Shown here piece after piece: positions 21,730-33,854 of a stretch of DNA of 64,000 bases. The position numbers and the translations under genes were made by a program. This DNA comes from Diphasiastrum complanatum (Eukaryota; Streptophyta; Lycopodiopsida; Lycopodiales; Lycopodiaceae). The notes below the pieces were generated by a model, which saw nothing but the letters and a program-made list of their open reading frames with translations, had not been told where the DNA came from and did no database searches. Numbering within the stretch: position 1 is the stretch's first letter; every line of letters starts with the position of its first letter. The DNA is taken from assembly GCA_029204225.1 (NCBI GenBank), contig CM055101.1, forward strand, positions 7,947,316 through 8,011,315, read 5' to 3'.

Positions 21730-22620
21730 TTGTCCATCACTTGCAATATAGTCTTCTTTCTCATTGGTGATGTTGGCTTGATTGAGTTGATTCTTCTTCT
21801 TGAAGCAATTGGTGGCATAATGGCCTTTCTTGCCACAATAAAAGCACTTGATCTTCTTCTTCTTGAGATTTTAATTAGAAGCATGAGAGGTATCCTCCTC
21901 CTCCTCTCCATCTTGGTCTTTAGCTTTGTCATTAGAGAAGTGATGGTGTTTCTTCTTACTCCTCTCTTTGTGCTTGGCAAATAGAACTTTGCCATCATCA
22001 TGATTGAGTGATAGCTTGTCCATCCTCAAGAGTTTGTACTCTTGTCTTGATTCTTCAGAAATAAGCACACTTTGAAGGGCCTCCAAACTTGGTAGCTCCT
22101 CCTTAATGGCAAAGGATTGGACAAGGTTGTCATATTCGCCTTTCAAGCCATTGAGAATGACTTGGACTAGCTCACTTTGATTGATTGAGTCACCAATACA
22201 TGCAAGCTCCCTATGAATATCCTTGACTCTAAAAACATAATTAGATGCACTCTCATCACTCTTTGGAAGATTTGATTTCTAAGAGTGAGGAGCCTAGAGG
22301 TGTTCTTAGCCTAATAGATGGACTTGAGACAATCCCAAGCTTCCTTGGATGTAGAACAATCACCAATCTCCCTCAATATCTCATTAGAGACATTCATCTT
22401 AATGTAGTGGAGAGCCATCCTAGCTCTCTTCTTGTATTTTTGTACTTCTTTAAGGACTTGAGGCTCCTCCTCAATCCCAAGTACAATGTCCATCACATCT
22501 TGGAGTATCAAGATGGACTCCATCCTCAACTTCCATATTGAATAACTGGAAGTAGACAATCTCTCACTTGGTTGCAACAAGTATGAACTCATTGAAGTCA
22601 TGTAAAGTGGAGATAAATAA
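21730..22620 (-). pseudogene. Gag of element J, frameshifted
   Basis: The minus strand starts at 22601 with MTSMSSYLLQPSERLSTSSY, IWKLRMESILILQDVMD and STSKEAWDCLKSIY. It resumes as NLVQSFAIKEELPSLEALQS (21871-22146). The zinc knuckle CFYCGKKGHYATNC falls near 21810-21852 in another frame. There are at least two frameshifts and a stop near 21868. The family is close to the intact gag of element C. Confidence 0.85.
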
Positions 22621-23344
22621 AAGTGATGAACAAAAAATGGTGCTTCTCTCTCACTATAGGATCCAATAATGGTGTGCTACCATCTCTTATGCAAGATCTT
22701 GCAACAAACTGTGAGATGATTCTCACTAGCTATCTCAATCTCTCCAAAACTAGATCTACTTCACATCAAATGATGGAGTATTGGCAAAGTTAGGATCAAA
22801 CACTCTTAGCACGTGTGAAATACACTAAGAAAACAAATTTGACTCAAATACAATGATATTGCATAAACAAAATGGCTAAGATCTCAAAACAGTGCCTAGA
22901 TCACATATAGATGAGATTGGTAAGCATTCAATTGTGATTTTGGATCAAACAAGAAATCTCTTGACCAAACCAAATGTGTCCACCAAGATCTAGGTGCCCT
23001 ATCTAACCCTATTCAAAATCTTATAACTTTTGATTGGCTCAACCAAATGGAATGAAACTGATTGCATCAAAAACTAGACAAAAATAGCTTCAAAACAAGC
23101 TATCTAGCAAGATTTTTGGATCAACCATGAAAGAGAACTCCCAAACTGAAATTGGATGTTCCTCACACGTGTTTGAGAACCTGATTTCGTACAGTACCAG
23201 GTCAGACCCAATCAATGCCCTATTGATCTCTTTTGATCCTAAATTGGACAAGATAGCTAGGAAAATGGACCTTGACGATTTCTAGCTCAAGATTGATGAA
23301 TAGTTTTCAATTAAATGGATCAAAATGCATGGTAACCTTAGGTA

Positions 23345-23357
23345 GGCTCTGATACCA
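23345..23357 (-). other. PBS of element J
   Basis: The minus strand TGGTATCAGAGCC, a perfect initiator-Met PBS, directly follows the 5' LTR. Confidence 0.93.
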
Positions 23358-24178
23358 TGTTGATTTCACACGTGTGGAGTGTCCACAACATGTACTTGTG
23401 ATCTCCTAAGGTGTGTAGATGCACCAAGATCAAGACTAGATTGAGATTCAAGATCTATCTTTGATTCCATGGCAAAAACACACTACTACATGCATTCAAT
23501 CACTCCCAACTCTCACTCACACGTGTGGGAAGTGTTCCAAAAGTAATCTAAGTAAAAACAAGCTGCTCTCCTCGGGTAGAGAGAGAAAATCATCAATAGC
23601 TCTCGGGTAGAGAGAGAAAGCTAGAAAATCACTTACACTCAAAATCCACTCAATCTCAAAATCAATTAGATCCAAATGAGTACAATGATACTAATAGATT
23701 CATGAGCTACCACTATGCTTAACTATGATTGGACCACACTTTGCCACCTCTTAATCCTATTGGACCATTGATCCATGCACCTCTAAATTCTATTGGTCCA
23801 TTTTCAGCCAAACCTCAAATTCTATTGGACCACTCATGGTTCCACCTCTAAATCCTATTGGACCTCTTAAACTTCATAAAAAAAAAGCATTACACTTGTC
23901 TACACTCTAATTGGCACAAGTTTGGCCTCCTACTCTATTTTTGGCTCAATAGTGGCATTACAAGTGGAAATGGATAATTTGCCATCTATGCCAAATTTGA
24001 CCCTATCAACATCCTACACCTAAATGCTTGACTATGAAATTCTATGAGACCCCTATATCAAACATTTTTATTTACTTTACAATTCTCCACACATGGGAAT
24101 ATCCTCCACACATGTGAGATTCACATACAAACTTCTATCATAAACAATACCAAGCTAGATTTTCGCCAATTTCTCACA
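23358..24178 (-). repeat. 5' LTR of element J
   Basis: 821 bp, same ends as the 3' copy, with CACACGTGTG at 23367-23376 and 23519-23528. The leader (22620-23344) between it and gag has no ORF. Confidence 0.92.
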
Positions 24179-24493
24179 GTTCTAAAGAGACGCAATAGAA
24201 GTTCAGAACCGACATTTGACGGTTCGTAAGCGACATTGAGGGTGAAGAACATTCCTATAAGGATAACAGTATGTGCCATTGTACATACGCATTTCTACGC
24301 AAAGTTGAGTATCAATAGAGAGCGAAGAGCAAGTTCTTATAGCTTGAACATTCTTTCCTTCTGTTATCTCTCACAGAACTACTTCTTATCATTTGTGCGA
24401 ACACACACTGTATGCTCTGTGGTTGATTGTGATACTGTTCTATTTGCGTCACGCACATTTCTTAAGTTGTACTGAATTTCAGTTACTCTAACA

Positions 24494-25071
24494 TGGATTT
24501 TCAGACGACACCAACAAGTAATAATTCTGACTAATGTGCGCAGGGAATTAGCCGAAGCGGTTAAACATAACTTCTAGCAGAAACTTCTTCAACTCTGAAT
24601 GAGCTATGTGTTCAGATAATGAAATTGATTGAGGCTCTGTCTTGTTTGCTTCCTGCGATAAGAACTAATTCTCTGTGTTTGATTAAGAAGAATTTTTAGC
24701 TAATGTGATTCTGCTTGATGAATCTAATTGCTAGTTGCTGCCAGTTCTGACTGTTTTCTTGATGCCTGAAGAGCTTGAAAGATAAAGTTATTCTTACAAT
24801 TACAAACCGTCGCTATAGTATTCATCGTGAAATTGATACACTCTAGTATATTTATCATCATACATACATTTACCATGCAAAAGATGAGATTATTCTCTCT
24901 CTTGGGGAACGATCAAACCTTTTATACTACGTAATTCATTGATTTTGTAGAAATCTATAACGACTAGGCCACCACAGTTGAATGGTTGATCGTTTGAATG
25001 CTTGGCCTCTTGGATCTGATAGCTTCTTGGCTATGTCAGATTATGACAAGATAGGTAGGCTCTGATAGCAT
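24494..25071 (-). other. Leader remnant of an L1-family copia
   Basis: The minus strand from 25058 begins with a PBS-like TGCTATCAGAGCC and the leader AGCCTACCTATCTTGTCATA, homologous to the start of element D's interior at 45039. Homology fades below about 24970. The rest to 24494 has no recognisable feature. Confidence 0.6.
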
Positions 25072-26041
25072 TGATGACAAATTTTCCTGTGCAGTCGCAG
25101 TCGCGAAAGCGAAACAATCGATTCAATGCAATTCGGATGGAGTTCCGATGCGATCGCTAGACACTGCCAGCTGAATCGCTCCTACAGTCCTCCAGAATGT
25201 AGTCAGGCATTGCTAATCTACATTTATAGATTAATATAGCATTCAACAAAGTTTCAACCAATGTGCAGAATTAAATGAATGAGATAATTAGACACGTAAA
25301 TTACAACAGACACATTTGCATTCAAGATCATACACTATAAAATGACATGTGCACAATGGCTACAAGATCATCTATTAGTTTTCTCTCTGATTCTTCAAGC
25401 ACTACATGCGAATCCACATAGTGCATTGGCATGAGAGAAATACAGTTCTCTCACGAGTGATTGTCTCGCTTACTAGCGGACTGTTGGATCTTCATATCCT
25501 AGACAAAATTGTCTTGCACGCAGGCAAACATGTATTTTGTGTTTGCATCTTCTTGCTTACTAGCATCAGACTAGTTTTCTGTATCTGTATATCTATCAAG
25601 TATCATCCAGTAAGTATATAGTCGCTCTGTGTGACTTTTAGATTAGAGTATTTAAGCATCTACAACTAATCAGAAAATTACAAGAGTGGCAGATTAGCCA
25701 CGACCTAGAGTGTATCTGCTGATGTCATGCCATCAGATCAGATATCCGTACTTCTTGGTACTTGCATGATCTTGCTGGCACTCTTTGGAGCGTTAGGACA
25801 GAAAAGAGTTTCGTGCCGTTTTTCGTGTCGCATCATTTTTTTCGTTTTTGTCGTCTGACTTTCTCATGCTGGACCGCAAAAGATTCTCGTTCGCAAATCT
25901 TTCGCGTTCGTGTCTTCTCGTCAGGTGTTCGCAAATCTTTTATGTTTCGTATCTCTTGACTTTTGTGTTCGCGAACATTTTTGTCAGGTAGAGAGCTAAA
26001 AGCTAGCAAGGCTTTGTAAACAGAAACGTTTTGTTTTTTCA
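25072..26041 (-). repeat. LTR of family L1
   Basis: 970 bp in minus orientation, start TGAAAAAACAAAACG at 26041, end TTTGTCATCA. It is strongly similar to 14666-15651 and to 38256-39241. It is a 5' LTR with part of its leader; the rest of the element is lost. Confidence 0.85.
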
Positions 26042-26089
26042 AGCTTTACCAAACTACAATAGCCACATTGACTTAGATCAAATAAATGA

Positions 26090-26460
26090 ATGTTTAATAG
26101 GTTTCAAAGAAAATCATGAAAGGAGCGAAACAATTAGGCATCTGAGATAGCCATGTTTCCTTTGAGATTAGACATTCGGAATTGAGTGAGCGTCAATTGT
26201 GAAAGAAAATTATCAGAAAGCATTTGTAGTGGAATACACATAAGAAAATAGAGAATCTGAATTAAGCTTATTGTAAATACAATGATCAAATTATGATCTT
26301 GTGCCCAAAAATGGTTCACAATAGTGGTGCACTATGTGCAGTGATCTTACTTAGCTAGCTACAGATTAAATAACTGTCTCTATTCCTTGAATAGCTTTCA
26401 CTCTCTCAGATATCTCTAATTTTGAGAAATCAGATAATTAAGACACAATGGAGTTCGTGC
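26090..26460 (-). repeat. Diverged LTR fragment resembling element B's LTR
   Basis: Shares GAAACAATTAGGCATCTGAG and following AT-rich text with 12345-12600 and 3850-4080 in order. It is heavily diverged and its borders are not clear. Confidence 0.45.
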
Positions 26461-26472
26461 AGGAACTCTGAT

Positions 26473-29192
26473 TCACTCTTCTCCAGTCAAAGTTAGATCT
26501 TCCATTTCATTCTCAACATATGCATTTTCAAATACATGTCTTGAGCGTGGCTTAATTTGAACAACATACCACCAATTTTCGTTTAGTTGGTCTGGTTGAA
26601 AAAACACTTGCACATTTAGCAATGTGAGGATTAGATATTAGTTATGATCATATTTTAATTCACAATAAATAGATGTAATGAAAAAGTAGTGTATATGATT
26701 AATATAACACAGATCACAATTGACAAAAAGAAAAAATGTGAAATTCATGCACACCTATTCACAATGATGAGGCAACACCAATGTGTCTGAAAAGTCCATG
26801 CTTAATGTCTTGGTTGAATTGATAGCAAAAAATACACTATGATCTGTTTTTACAGTTGCATTTGACCCTCTATAGTTGATTTTGAACCATTTCACGTCAA
26901 ACAACAAATATTTACCCATTTCACCAAAACACACCTCATATATGGCTTGTATGGTTCCTACATACTCAAGCTCTCTAGAAATTGAACTTTGATCTCGAAC
27001 ACTACTTTGACTTTCTTGATGGAAGGATGCCATCACACCACAATCATAAGTTCGTCGTTTCATACCAATTGATTCAATGTGATGATGACGACCATATGCC
27101 CACATTGCACTATACTTTCAATATTGTCACATGTTGATTATAATTAAAACAATAATCAATCATCATAAAAACCTTCCAATCACATCCTCTTGCAAATTTC
27201 CATTCTGTGTCAAATATGAATTGTCCCTTTGATCTTGCTTGTTGGAGTGTATCAACCATCTAGTCTATGGTTTCTGGTTGGGCAATGGCTCAAGATCATG
27301 TGAAGGTGCAGCTTGACCTCTACGCCTATTGCGTCGGTGTCAATTTCTAGTCAATACCCTTTTTTTTTTCTTGTTCATATAATTCCAACCACTTATCCAT
27401 TACTCTTGAATTATATAGCATGAAGTTGATAAATTTTCTCTCAAAAAAGGTGTCATTTTTTTAAGACTACCCATACCTTGAGGTTTTTCACCTTTCACCT
27501 CATTGCTTTCCTCATCATGCCATAGTCGTGGAGCAAATGGATCTATTTGAAACAAAACTTCGATAACATAGAACAGATATTCTTGCACTACCCATCTCTT
27601 TGACATGCTTCCCTATGGCCTTGCCTTTTGATGCACAAAATCTTTTAGCACTTTCATGAATTTCTCCAAGAAAAACATCCACCTACAGAAAATTTTAACA
27701 CATCAATGAGAGCATTCTGTTATTAATTTAAAAGAATCACACTACATTCATTGTAACCACTAAAATCAAAATCATGTGTATTGTACCTTGAGTGCACAGA
27801 ACCGGCAATACCAGCTTCTTGGACCAAGTGCACAAGTAGAAGCACCTGTATGTCTAGGATAGAAGTTGGAAAATCCCTCTCAAGCATACATACAGCCTCC
27901 ACCATATCTTCTTGTTTTGTTTGCACGTCTATCTCACGAATCTCCTTATCACACATCCATCTACATCATGTTTGTAGTATAACTAGATTTTAGTACGTTC
28001 ATATGATTTTATCAAACTTGTATTAGAAAAAAAACATGCAATTTCATAAAATATCGATGTGAACAAGAGAATTTAAGTACTTGACAATGGATGCTAATTT
28101 GCAAATGGCATCACGAACTTGATCAGTTAGACAACCACAAATGCAGATTGGAAATATGTACTCGACCATATTCAACCAATCATGAGATTTTAGACCATGG
28201 AGTTTTCCTTCAACTGTGAATGATGTTTGTAGTGAATGAGCAAAATCTGTTGGTGTTCTCATCTCGCAAATGATTGAACTTACGTACTTATACTCTTCTT
28301 TTGTAAGAATCCAAAGGGGCTCTTGGAATAGTATAGGTATTTTCATCAGTACATAATTTTGGCCGATACTCTTTTTTTGTTTTTGAATCTTGTAGATCAT
28401 GTCTGGCAGAAATACTATCTTTGTCACCCACCAAGTGTTTCCATATTAATTCACCCATATTTTTAAATATGTGCATAGGATCAAGCAAGTGATTGATCAA
28501 AAGATTATTCCAATATGGTAAACAATGAAAGATGGATAGTCTTTTCATACCATTGATTGGCTTAGTCTCGGATTCAATCCAAAGTTTGTGCCAATCTGCC
28601 ACGAACAATCTCTGTTGAGGCATTCTTGTTTCTGATCTTCCTCCAAAGCATCTTCTATGAGCATTTCTAAATGGATGATTTTCATCATGCAAGTACTTGC
28701 GATGATTTTTATATACAACTTTGTTTAAATGACGTGAGTGTTCACCACGATATAAGATGCATTCTTTTGGACAAGCATGATGCAATGTATAGTCCATTCC
28801 CATTGCACTCAACATTTTTCGTGCCTCACCTCTTGTCTCTAACATAGTGTTTCCTTCTGGGATTAGTTTGTGCAATAACCTATACATAAATGAATTTTCA
28901 TAATTTAAAATAAAAGATCATTTAGCCAACTAAAACATTTGACTTGAACAACACATCTATAAGTCTTTAAAAAACATCTCAATCTTATTTACCCAAATAA
29001 GGATGTAACACTCGTATCACTCCATTTATATTTTGCTTGGAGGTTCAATATAAGCAACGAAGTGGCCAAACGAGATCTGTCTTTGCTCCAAGATATAATA
29101 GTGTTTTTGATTCTTCTCTCAATTTTTTTTCTCGACACTAATAAATGATTAACTATCATGTTCAGTGCGTTCTTCCATGTCATGATGCTCAT
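26473..29192 (-). pseudogene. CACTA/En-Spm TNP2-like transposase with introns, decayed
   Basis: Multi-exon minus-strand gene. LLILNLQAKYKWSDTSVTSL (29192-28993) splices over a 113 bp intron (28992-28880, GTAAAT...TATAG) to LLHKLIPEGNTM, HHACPKECILYRGEHSRHL, LFVADWHKLW and LLDPMHIFKNMGELIWKHLV (TNP2 core; 28879-28300). A frameshift near 28315 leads to ILTKEEYKYVSSI and GLKSHDWLNMVEYIFPIC (28044-28310). DUF4218-like exons follow (27956-27785, 27690-27400: FPTSILDIQVLLLVHLVQEA, WMFFLEKFMKVLKDFVHQ) with an in-frame TAG near 27615. A DUF4216-like exon (27105-26755) and a last exon FFQPDQLNENWWYVVQIKPR ending at 26473 complete the family order. The enzyme cuts and pastes CACTA elements; this copy is dead. 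Confidence 0.82.
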
Positions 29193-29199
29193 AGATTGA

Positions 29200-29500
29200 T
29201 TTGTTCATGATCTCAACTTCATCTTGAATGCAAAAATCATTTTCAGCACTTGATCTTGATTCTGAAGAAGAAGAAGAAGAAGATCAAGACTGATTTGTTT
29301 TGGCACATTGTTGTTCATCTATTTTCATCATGGCTCTCAATCCCATACGCTCATGATGTGATAGTTGATTTATGTGTGGCCCATCGTATGCCAATCTTGT
29401 TTTGGATATGGAGTGGCTGTTGTCATCGTCACTAGAGCTAGATGATAATTCATAGTCCTTCAAACATGGGAAACAAATTAACATCTTCATCAATTAGCAT
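29200..29500 (-). other. Probable N-terminal exon of the TNP2 gene
   Basis: The minus strand has an acidic, serine-rich stretch (CLKDYELSSSSSDDDNSHSI, 29493-29284) and then SSSSESRSSAENDFCIQDEV across a frame change. Acidic Ser-rich N-termini are common in TNP2 proteins. Weak evidence on its own. Confidence 0.4.
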
Positions 29501-29658
29501 ATAAGATTGTCATTCATGAAAATTAAATCTAAAATTAAGACATGCAAATCAAACACCATTTCTTAAATCAAGACATGCAATATGAAATATAAAAAAAACC
29601 ATTAATTGACATTCAACATAACTTGTTCTCACTAGATAGATAAAATGAATTTTGATAT

Positions 29659-30371
29659 TCACAAGGTATGTGCTTGAGTTTGGCTCAAAGCCTTTTGTAC
29701 ACATCTTGGAAGAGGACGATTGAAGCTATATTTGATAAATAGCTCTTCATCACGTTTAATGGGCCTAATCGCACATACCATTACGTATGTACCTTTTGAG
29801 TTCCTAGAAAAGTATTCTTCCTTTCCATTGGTGCGTTCCTCAAAATCACAACTAGTTAATGAAGGGTGCCCAATGGAACTATTTATATATGCAACAATAT
29901 TGCCATGTTTTTTCGGATGCCCATCAATGTACATACGATGTGATTTCAAAACATTCAATGTACGTATGTACATACAATGTACATATGATGTGATTTCAAA
30001 ACATTCTCTCCTTGCACGCGCCGCTCTTCCAAAGAACAAGCATTGGCATTCAAGCCATAAACTTGCATTCTCCACTGGTGACGACACAGAGCATGCCAAT
30101 CACCCCAATTGTATTGAGGTATTGCATAAGGCATTAATGTGACAACACTATTCAAAGGGACATCAATGCTAGTCAAAGAAGATAAACCCAATCCCACATT
30201 AGGAAAGTGCTCACTTGGCTTGATCATGTACATATGACCCCAATATGAAAATGATATTCCACATAATGGTAGTGGTACTCGATCAGGCCAACATGAATAT
30301 TTTTTTCTATCAAAGGACTTAACCAATGCTTCTAGGTAGGGTGGAGGGGGAGACACAGTCAATGAATTCAA
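29659..30371 (-). pseudogene. SET-like domain upstream of TNP2
   Basis: Two overlapping minus frames form one domain. The first (30371-29955) has GYWGHM-like text, VGLGLSSLTSIDVPLNSVVT and WGDWHALCRHQW, matching the G-x-G start of SET domains. The second (30099-29659) has GNIVAYINSSIGHPSLTSCD, the position of the SET pseudoknot (NHSC.PNC), and AIRPIKRDEELFIKYSF, matching the GEEL.YDY end. The frames are split by a local duplication at about 29942-30005, where ATTTCAAAACATTC occurs twice. SET domains methylate lysines, but the usual NHSC is NSSI here, so activity is doubtful. It points the same way as TNP2 and may belong to the same transposon or be a captured gene. Confidence 0.58.
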
Positions 30372-30426
30372 ACTTCCTTGGAGAAGTCAACAGTACATAA
30401 ATTTGGTTGTTCATTTTCAAATCTTG

Positions 30427-30807
30427 TCAAAATGCGTCCAAGTTGTGTGTTTTTTTTTTTAATGGAGTAAATTTAGATGGGATAGAAAGAAGAGGAGATT
30501 CTACACAAGGCACGTGAGGTGATGTGAGATGGATAGAATCGATGTGAGGTGTCATGGGATGTATAGAATCGATGTGAGTTGTCATGAGATAGATAGAATC
30601 TATGTGTGGTGACCCCGTGGAATGAATAGAATCCATAGTAGAATCTGCGTGAGGTGTTGTGGGATGAATAGAATCCATGTGAGGTGTCGTGGGATGAATA
30701 GAATCTATGTGTGGTGATATCGTGGGATGAATAGATTCCATGGAAAGATCTATGTGAGGTGTGGTGGAGTGAGTGACGTGTGGAATGCAAAGATGCATAA
30801 CTTCCAC
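30427..30807 (-). CDS. ORF with decapeptide repeats (DSIHPTTPHI)
   Basis: A 126-codon open frame. After MEVMHLCIPHVTHSTTPHI it consists of about eight copies of a ten-residue unit, DSIHPTTPHI and variants, then SKFTPLKKKTHNLDAF. The frame stays open through the array because the DNA unit is 30 bp (some 33). It is followed in the same direction by the SET-like domain. It may be an exon of the same gene, but no splice model was proven. Confidence 0.45.
   Translation of the reverse strand: MEVMHLCIPHVTHSTTPHIDLSMESIHPTISPHIDSIHPTTPHMDSIHPTTPHADSTMDSIHSTGSPHIDSIYLMTTHIDSIHPMTPHIDSIHLTSPHVPCVESPLLSIPSKFTPLKKKTHNLDAF
30510..30775. repeat. Minisatellite, 30 bp unit, about eight copies
   Basis: On the + strand the unit is ATAGAATCNATGTGAGGTGT plus CGTGGGATGA, with small changes between copies and two 12-13 bp inserts (near 30635 and 30737). 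It encodes the decapeptide array on the minus strand. Confidence 0.88.
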
Positions 30808-30949
30808 ATCATGAGGTTTGTAGTGACTAGCGACATCAACGTGTTATGAGACATTGACACCAATGTATTATTCTACAAGAGGAAACATTACACAAGAATT
30901 AAATTTTTTTTTTTCAAAAAAATTATAAATATTTGTATGATAAGAAAAG

Positions 30950-31500
30950 TACTAAATAGTCAAAATGTACCTCCAAATCCACATCGGGCTCCTCAATGTG
31001 CTTTCCAAACTTCCACAGATGTTGCACCACTATTCGTCTTTCTCGAATTTTCAGTCCTTTGTATTGTTTGCACTCACAATATATCTTTTCATTGTACCTC
31101 TGGTGATACTAATTTCATTTTACAATTATGAGAATGATTAGCTTAACATTACAAGCTAATGTATGTGTATAAATACAGTCCTAAGGTTTAAACAAATAAA
31201 TATATAGTACCCGTGATTTAGGTCGAGGTTGGGCATCAAAACTTGATGACGATGATGTTCCACTAAGTCTTTGCTCAAGCAATTGTGCTCTTTTTTGTGA
31301 TTTCATTTTGTAATAATATTGAATCTTCTTTAACATTTTGCTATCTTGTGGAGGCGTCGTGTAACAAACAATCATAGAAAAAAAACAAAAAAGTTATATT
31401 CAACACACAATGCTGCCAATCCAAATGTTAAGTACATAATATCTATTGTACATTTAATAAATATACCTATTTCGAGACATTTCCTCAACAGAAGACATAT
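30950..31500 (-). CDS. Possible 5' exons of the SET/TNP2-side gene
   Basis: The minus strand has a candidate first exon MSSVEEMSRNR near 31500-31465 followed by GTATAT. A second reads MLKKIQYYYKMKSQKRAQLL and TSSSSSFDAQPRPKSR (31375-31210) followed by GTACTA. A third reads YNEKIYCECKQYKGLKIRER and VVQHLWKFGKHIEEPDVDLE (about 31100-30970) followed by GTACAT. The C.C...H pattern in the third resembles the small zinc-like N-terminal motif of CACTA proteins. Donor sites are good, acceptors were not all found. Confidence 0.35.
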
Positions 31501-31739
31501 TCGCTAATCAACGATTAAATTTTATCTGAAATTTTTTAACAAGAATGTTAATGATATTGACAAAATACACTTGTCAAAATATACAGTTAAAATTGATGTA
31601 CACACAAATTTAACAAGATCCACAAATATCTTTATCACTAAAACATTCAGATATCTCACCAATGTCAATTTGCTTGAATGAATATGACATTGTCTAATTC
31701 ACGAAGAAAAGAAGCACATTCAAGCAAACTATGAAATAG

Positions 31740-33850
31740 ACTCAACTAGTTTCGAATCTAGTATATCAAGATTCATCGACTTTGACCCCTTCTCAATGGG
31801 GTTTACCCCTATCACATGAAATATCTCAAATTTGATGCCCATCATCATAGATAAGTCACTTTTGGACTTATCACTCGAGATTTTCCATTGGACGATTGAA
31901 TTGCCTTTAGGACATTTAAGTAGCTCAAGTTAATTCAAATTTGATGTCAATCACCCATGTGATGATCTTGGATTTCAAGGGTACTATTTTTGGGATGACT
32001 TTGGACTTATACAACATTCCACTTTCTCCAATGTGCACTCTTTTGTCCATCACTTTGATTGACTCTTAGGATGATGGTCCTGTTGATATCCTACAAAGAC
32101 GAGTTGTACCTCATCGATAACCTATCCTATTCATGCTGGATATATATGTCACAGTCATAGTGCTTATCCATATCCACTTTGGCTAAGATTCCACTAATTT
32201 GCCACATCATCAATGGTGGCTAGTGTTGACCTTCTAGATTTCTACAATCTAGGAGATAGCTCCTACAATTTAGGAGATTTGACATTTGACTCTTAGAAAA
32301 AGTATATACAATGGATCTGAACTTAATACTTGATATTTCACACATGGGAGACCACTCCTACCCATGTGATATAACATTTTCTACCACTAGCATGGTGCCA
32401 AGTGGCATAGTACATCTACTAAACTAGTTATTGGCCAATTTGACCACTAGTTTCCAAATTAAATGAGATTCCTTAAAATGAACATCTAAACCACTATCCA
32501 TTAGTTGCCCAACACTAAGCAAGTTCCTATTAAGATTAGAAACATAGAGTACATTTTCTAGATCCAAACTTTTATAGGATCCAAGACTTAAAGAGATTGT
32601 TCCCATTCCATCTATTTTACATTCTTGATCACTTATTGTTAGAATAGACTTTTTACAACCTAAAAAAGGTACAAGAGTTGAGAAGAATTCCTTTTGGAAT
32701 GTCATGTGGGAACTAGCCCCAGTATCAATCCACCACGTGTCATTGGAGTAGCTCTTGCTTGTTGGTGTAGATGCCATCAAGGATGAATCAACTTCATCCT
32801 CATAATCCTCAAGGGTAAGGTTGTCTTGCTTGCCCTCATCTTGTGCATTCTTCTTTTTGTAGCATTGGAATACAAAGTGCCCCTTCTTTCCACAAAAGAA
32901 GCACTTTTGTTTGGCTTTGTCTTTCTTCTTTCCTTTAGAGCTTGATTCTTGATCATCATCACTTTTGCCATGCTTTCAATATTCTTCTTGGACTTCCATC
33001 TTGTAGTACATATAGATTGATTGTTTTTTATCGCTTATCAATGGAATTGGCCCCTATCATGCGATATAGCTCAAAATTATTGTTTGTCACTTGAGATAAG
33101 GCATTGAGTGATCAAGTTAGAGTAATTTTGAGTTTATGACATTCATGTAACTTTGAATGCAGTGCTTAAATGTGAGACAACTCAATTTTGGTCCTAATTA
33201 CTCGTCATTGTTCTTTGAGTGATCATAATTGACCAACATCACATTAGATACCTCAAACTTGGTGTCTATCAATGTAAATAGCCCCATTTTGGTGTCTCTA
33301 TCACTCGGAAAAGTCAAAACTTGCTACCTAACATATGATTTTGAGGCTTATTATTTGACATGGCTCTATCAATTGACTAGACAACTCAAGTTCAGCCCCT
33401 TGTCAAACGCCTATTACACATGATAACTTAAATTTTCTGTCTATGTGTGGTTTTGTTACTTATCACCCGACACGGCTTATCAAGTGATTAGACTCAACCA
33501 ATCCCAAGTCTAGTGTATTAAGATAGTTCAAGCTTGACCCATTGTCAATGAAATTGACTCATATCACATGAGATAGCTAAAATTTGATGTGCATATTTTG
33601 GAAGAGCTCACTTTCGATGAATATCACTAAAGGTTTCTCGTAAAGTGACCAAATTCAAGAAATTGTGTGCTCATGAAATAGATCAAAGTTGATTCCCATC
33701 ACTTGAGATAGTTCAAATCTAATGTCCAATACAAGATCTTGGTCCTTATCACTTGACATAGAAGATCGAGTGATTGAACTTGATCAATCTATGATTTGGA
33801 ACAATCAATTTTGGCCCCTGGTAGATTGAATCTAGTCCTTGGGCAGGATG
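31740..33850. repeat. Degenerate repeat region
   Basis: Phrases such as ATCACATGAGATAGCTCAAA, TTTGATGTCCATCACTTGAG and TGATTGAACTTGAT recur with heavy divergence across about 2 kb, in a loose unit of roughly 100-120 bp. A copia fragment (32424-32980) is inside. It codes for nothing visible. Confidence 0.45.
32424..32985 (-). pseudogene. Copia protease and zinc-knuckle fragment (element K)
   Basis: The minus strand from 32985 has a zinc knuckle of the CFFCGKKGHFVFQC type and then, from 32780, TWWIDTGASSHMTFQKEFF, which is the protease box with DTGA in place of DSGA. IDGMGTISLSLGSYKSLDLE and VLYVSNLNRNLLSVGQLMDS follow. Homologous to the protease of E and J. Nothing else of the element remains. 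Confidence 0.82.
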
Positions 33851-33854
33851 ATTA

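Larger units (their letters stand above)
19091..24183 (-). mobile_element. Complete copia derivative J with TSD GTTCT; RT region replaced
   Basis: LTRs lie at 19096-19918 and 23358-24178 (823 and 821 bp, roughly 97% alike by eye). The PBS is at 23345-23357. A perfect 5 bp duplication GTTCT occurs at 19091-19095 and 24179-24183. Internal order on the minus strand is gag, zinc knuckle, protease, a shortened integrase, then about 900 bp of non-pol sequence, the last RNase H residues and the PPT. RT and most of RNase H are absent. Transposition would need helper proteins. Confidence 0.93.
18937..24493 (+). repeat. Possible LTR interrupted by element J
   Basis: 18937-19095 plus 24184-24493 form about 470 bp beginning TGTGGAGTC after a purine tract and ending CTCTAACA before TGG. 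It contains a TATA-like TATAAAATG near 19008. Element J sits inside with a clean GTTCT duplication. There is no second copy to confirm LTR status. Confidence 0.4.

Noticed and set aside
23345-23357. Initiator-Met-like sequences as tRNA genes
   Set aside because: TGGTATCAGAGCC sequences are 12-13 bp primer-binding sites next to LTRs; no cloverleaf is present.
26329-26345. GCACTATG and similar CACTA strings as CACTA termini
   Set aside because: No matching inverted copy or 3 bp target duplication could be found at the other side.
30427-30807. CRISPR array candidate because of regular short repeats
   Set aside because: Units are contiguous without unique spacers, and the DNA is plant nuclear; it is a minisatellite.
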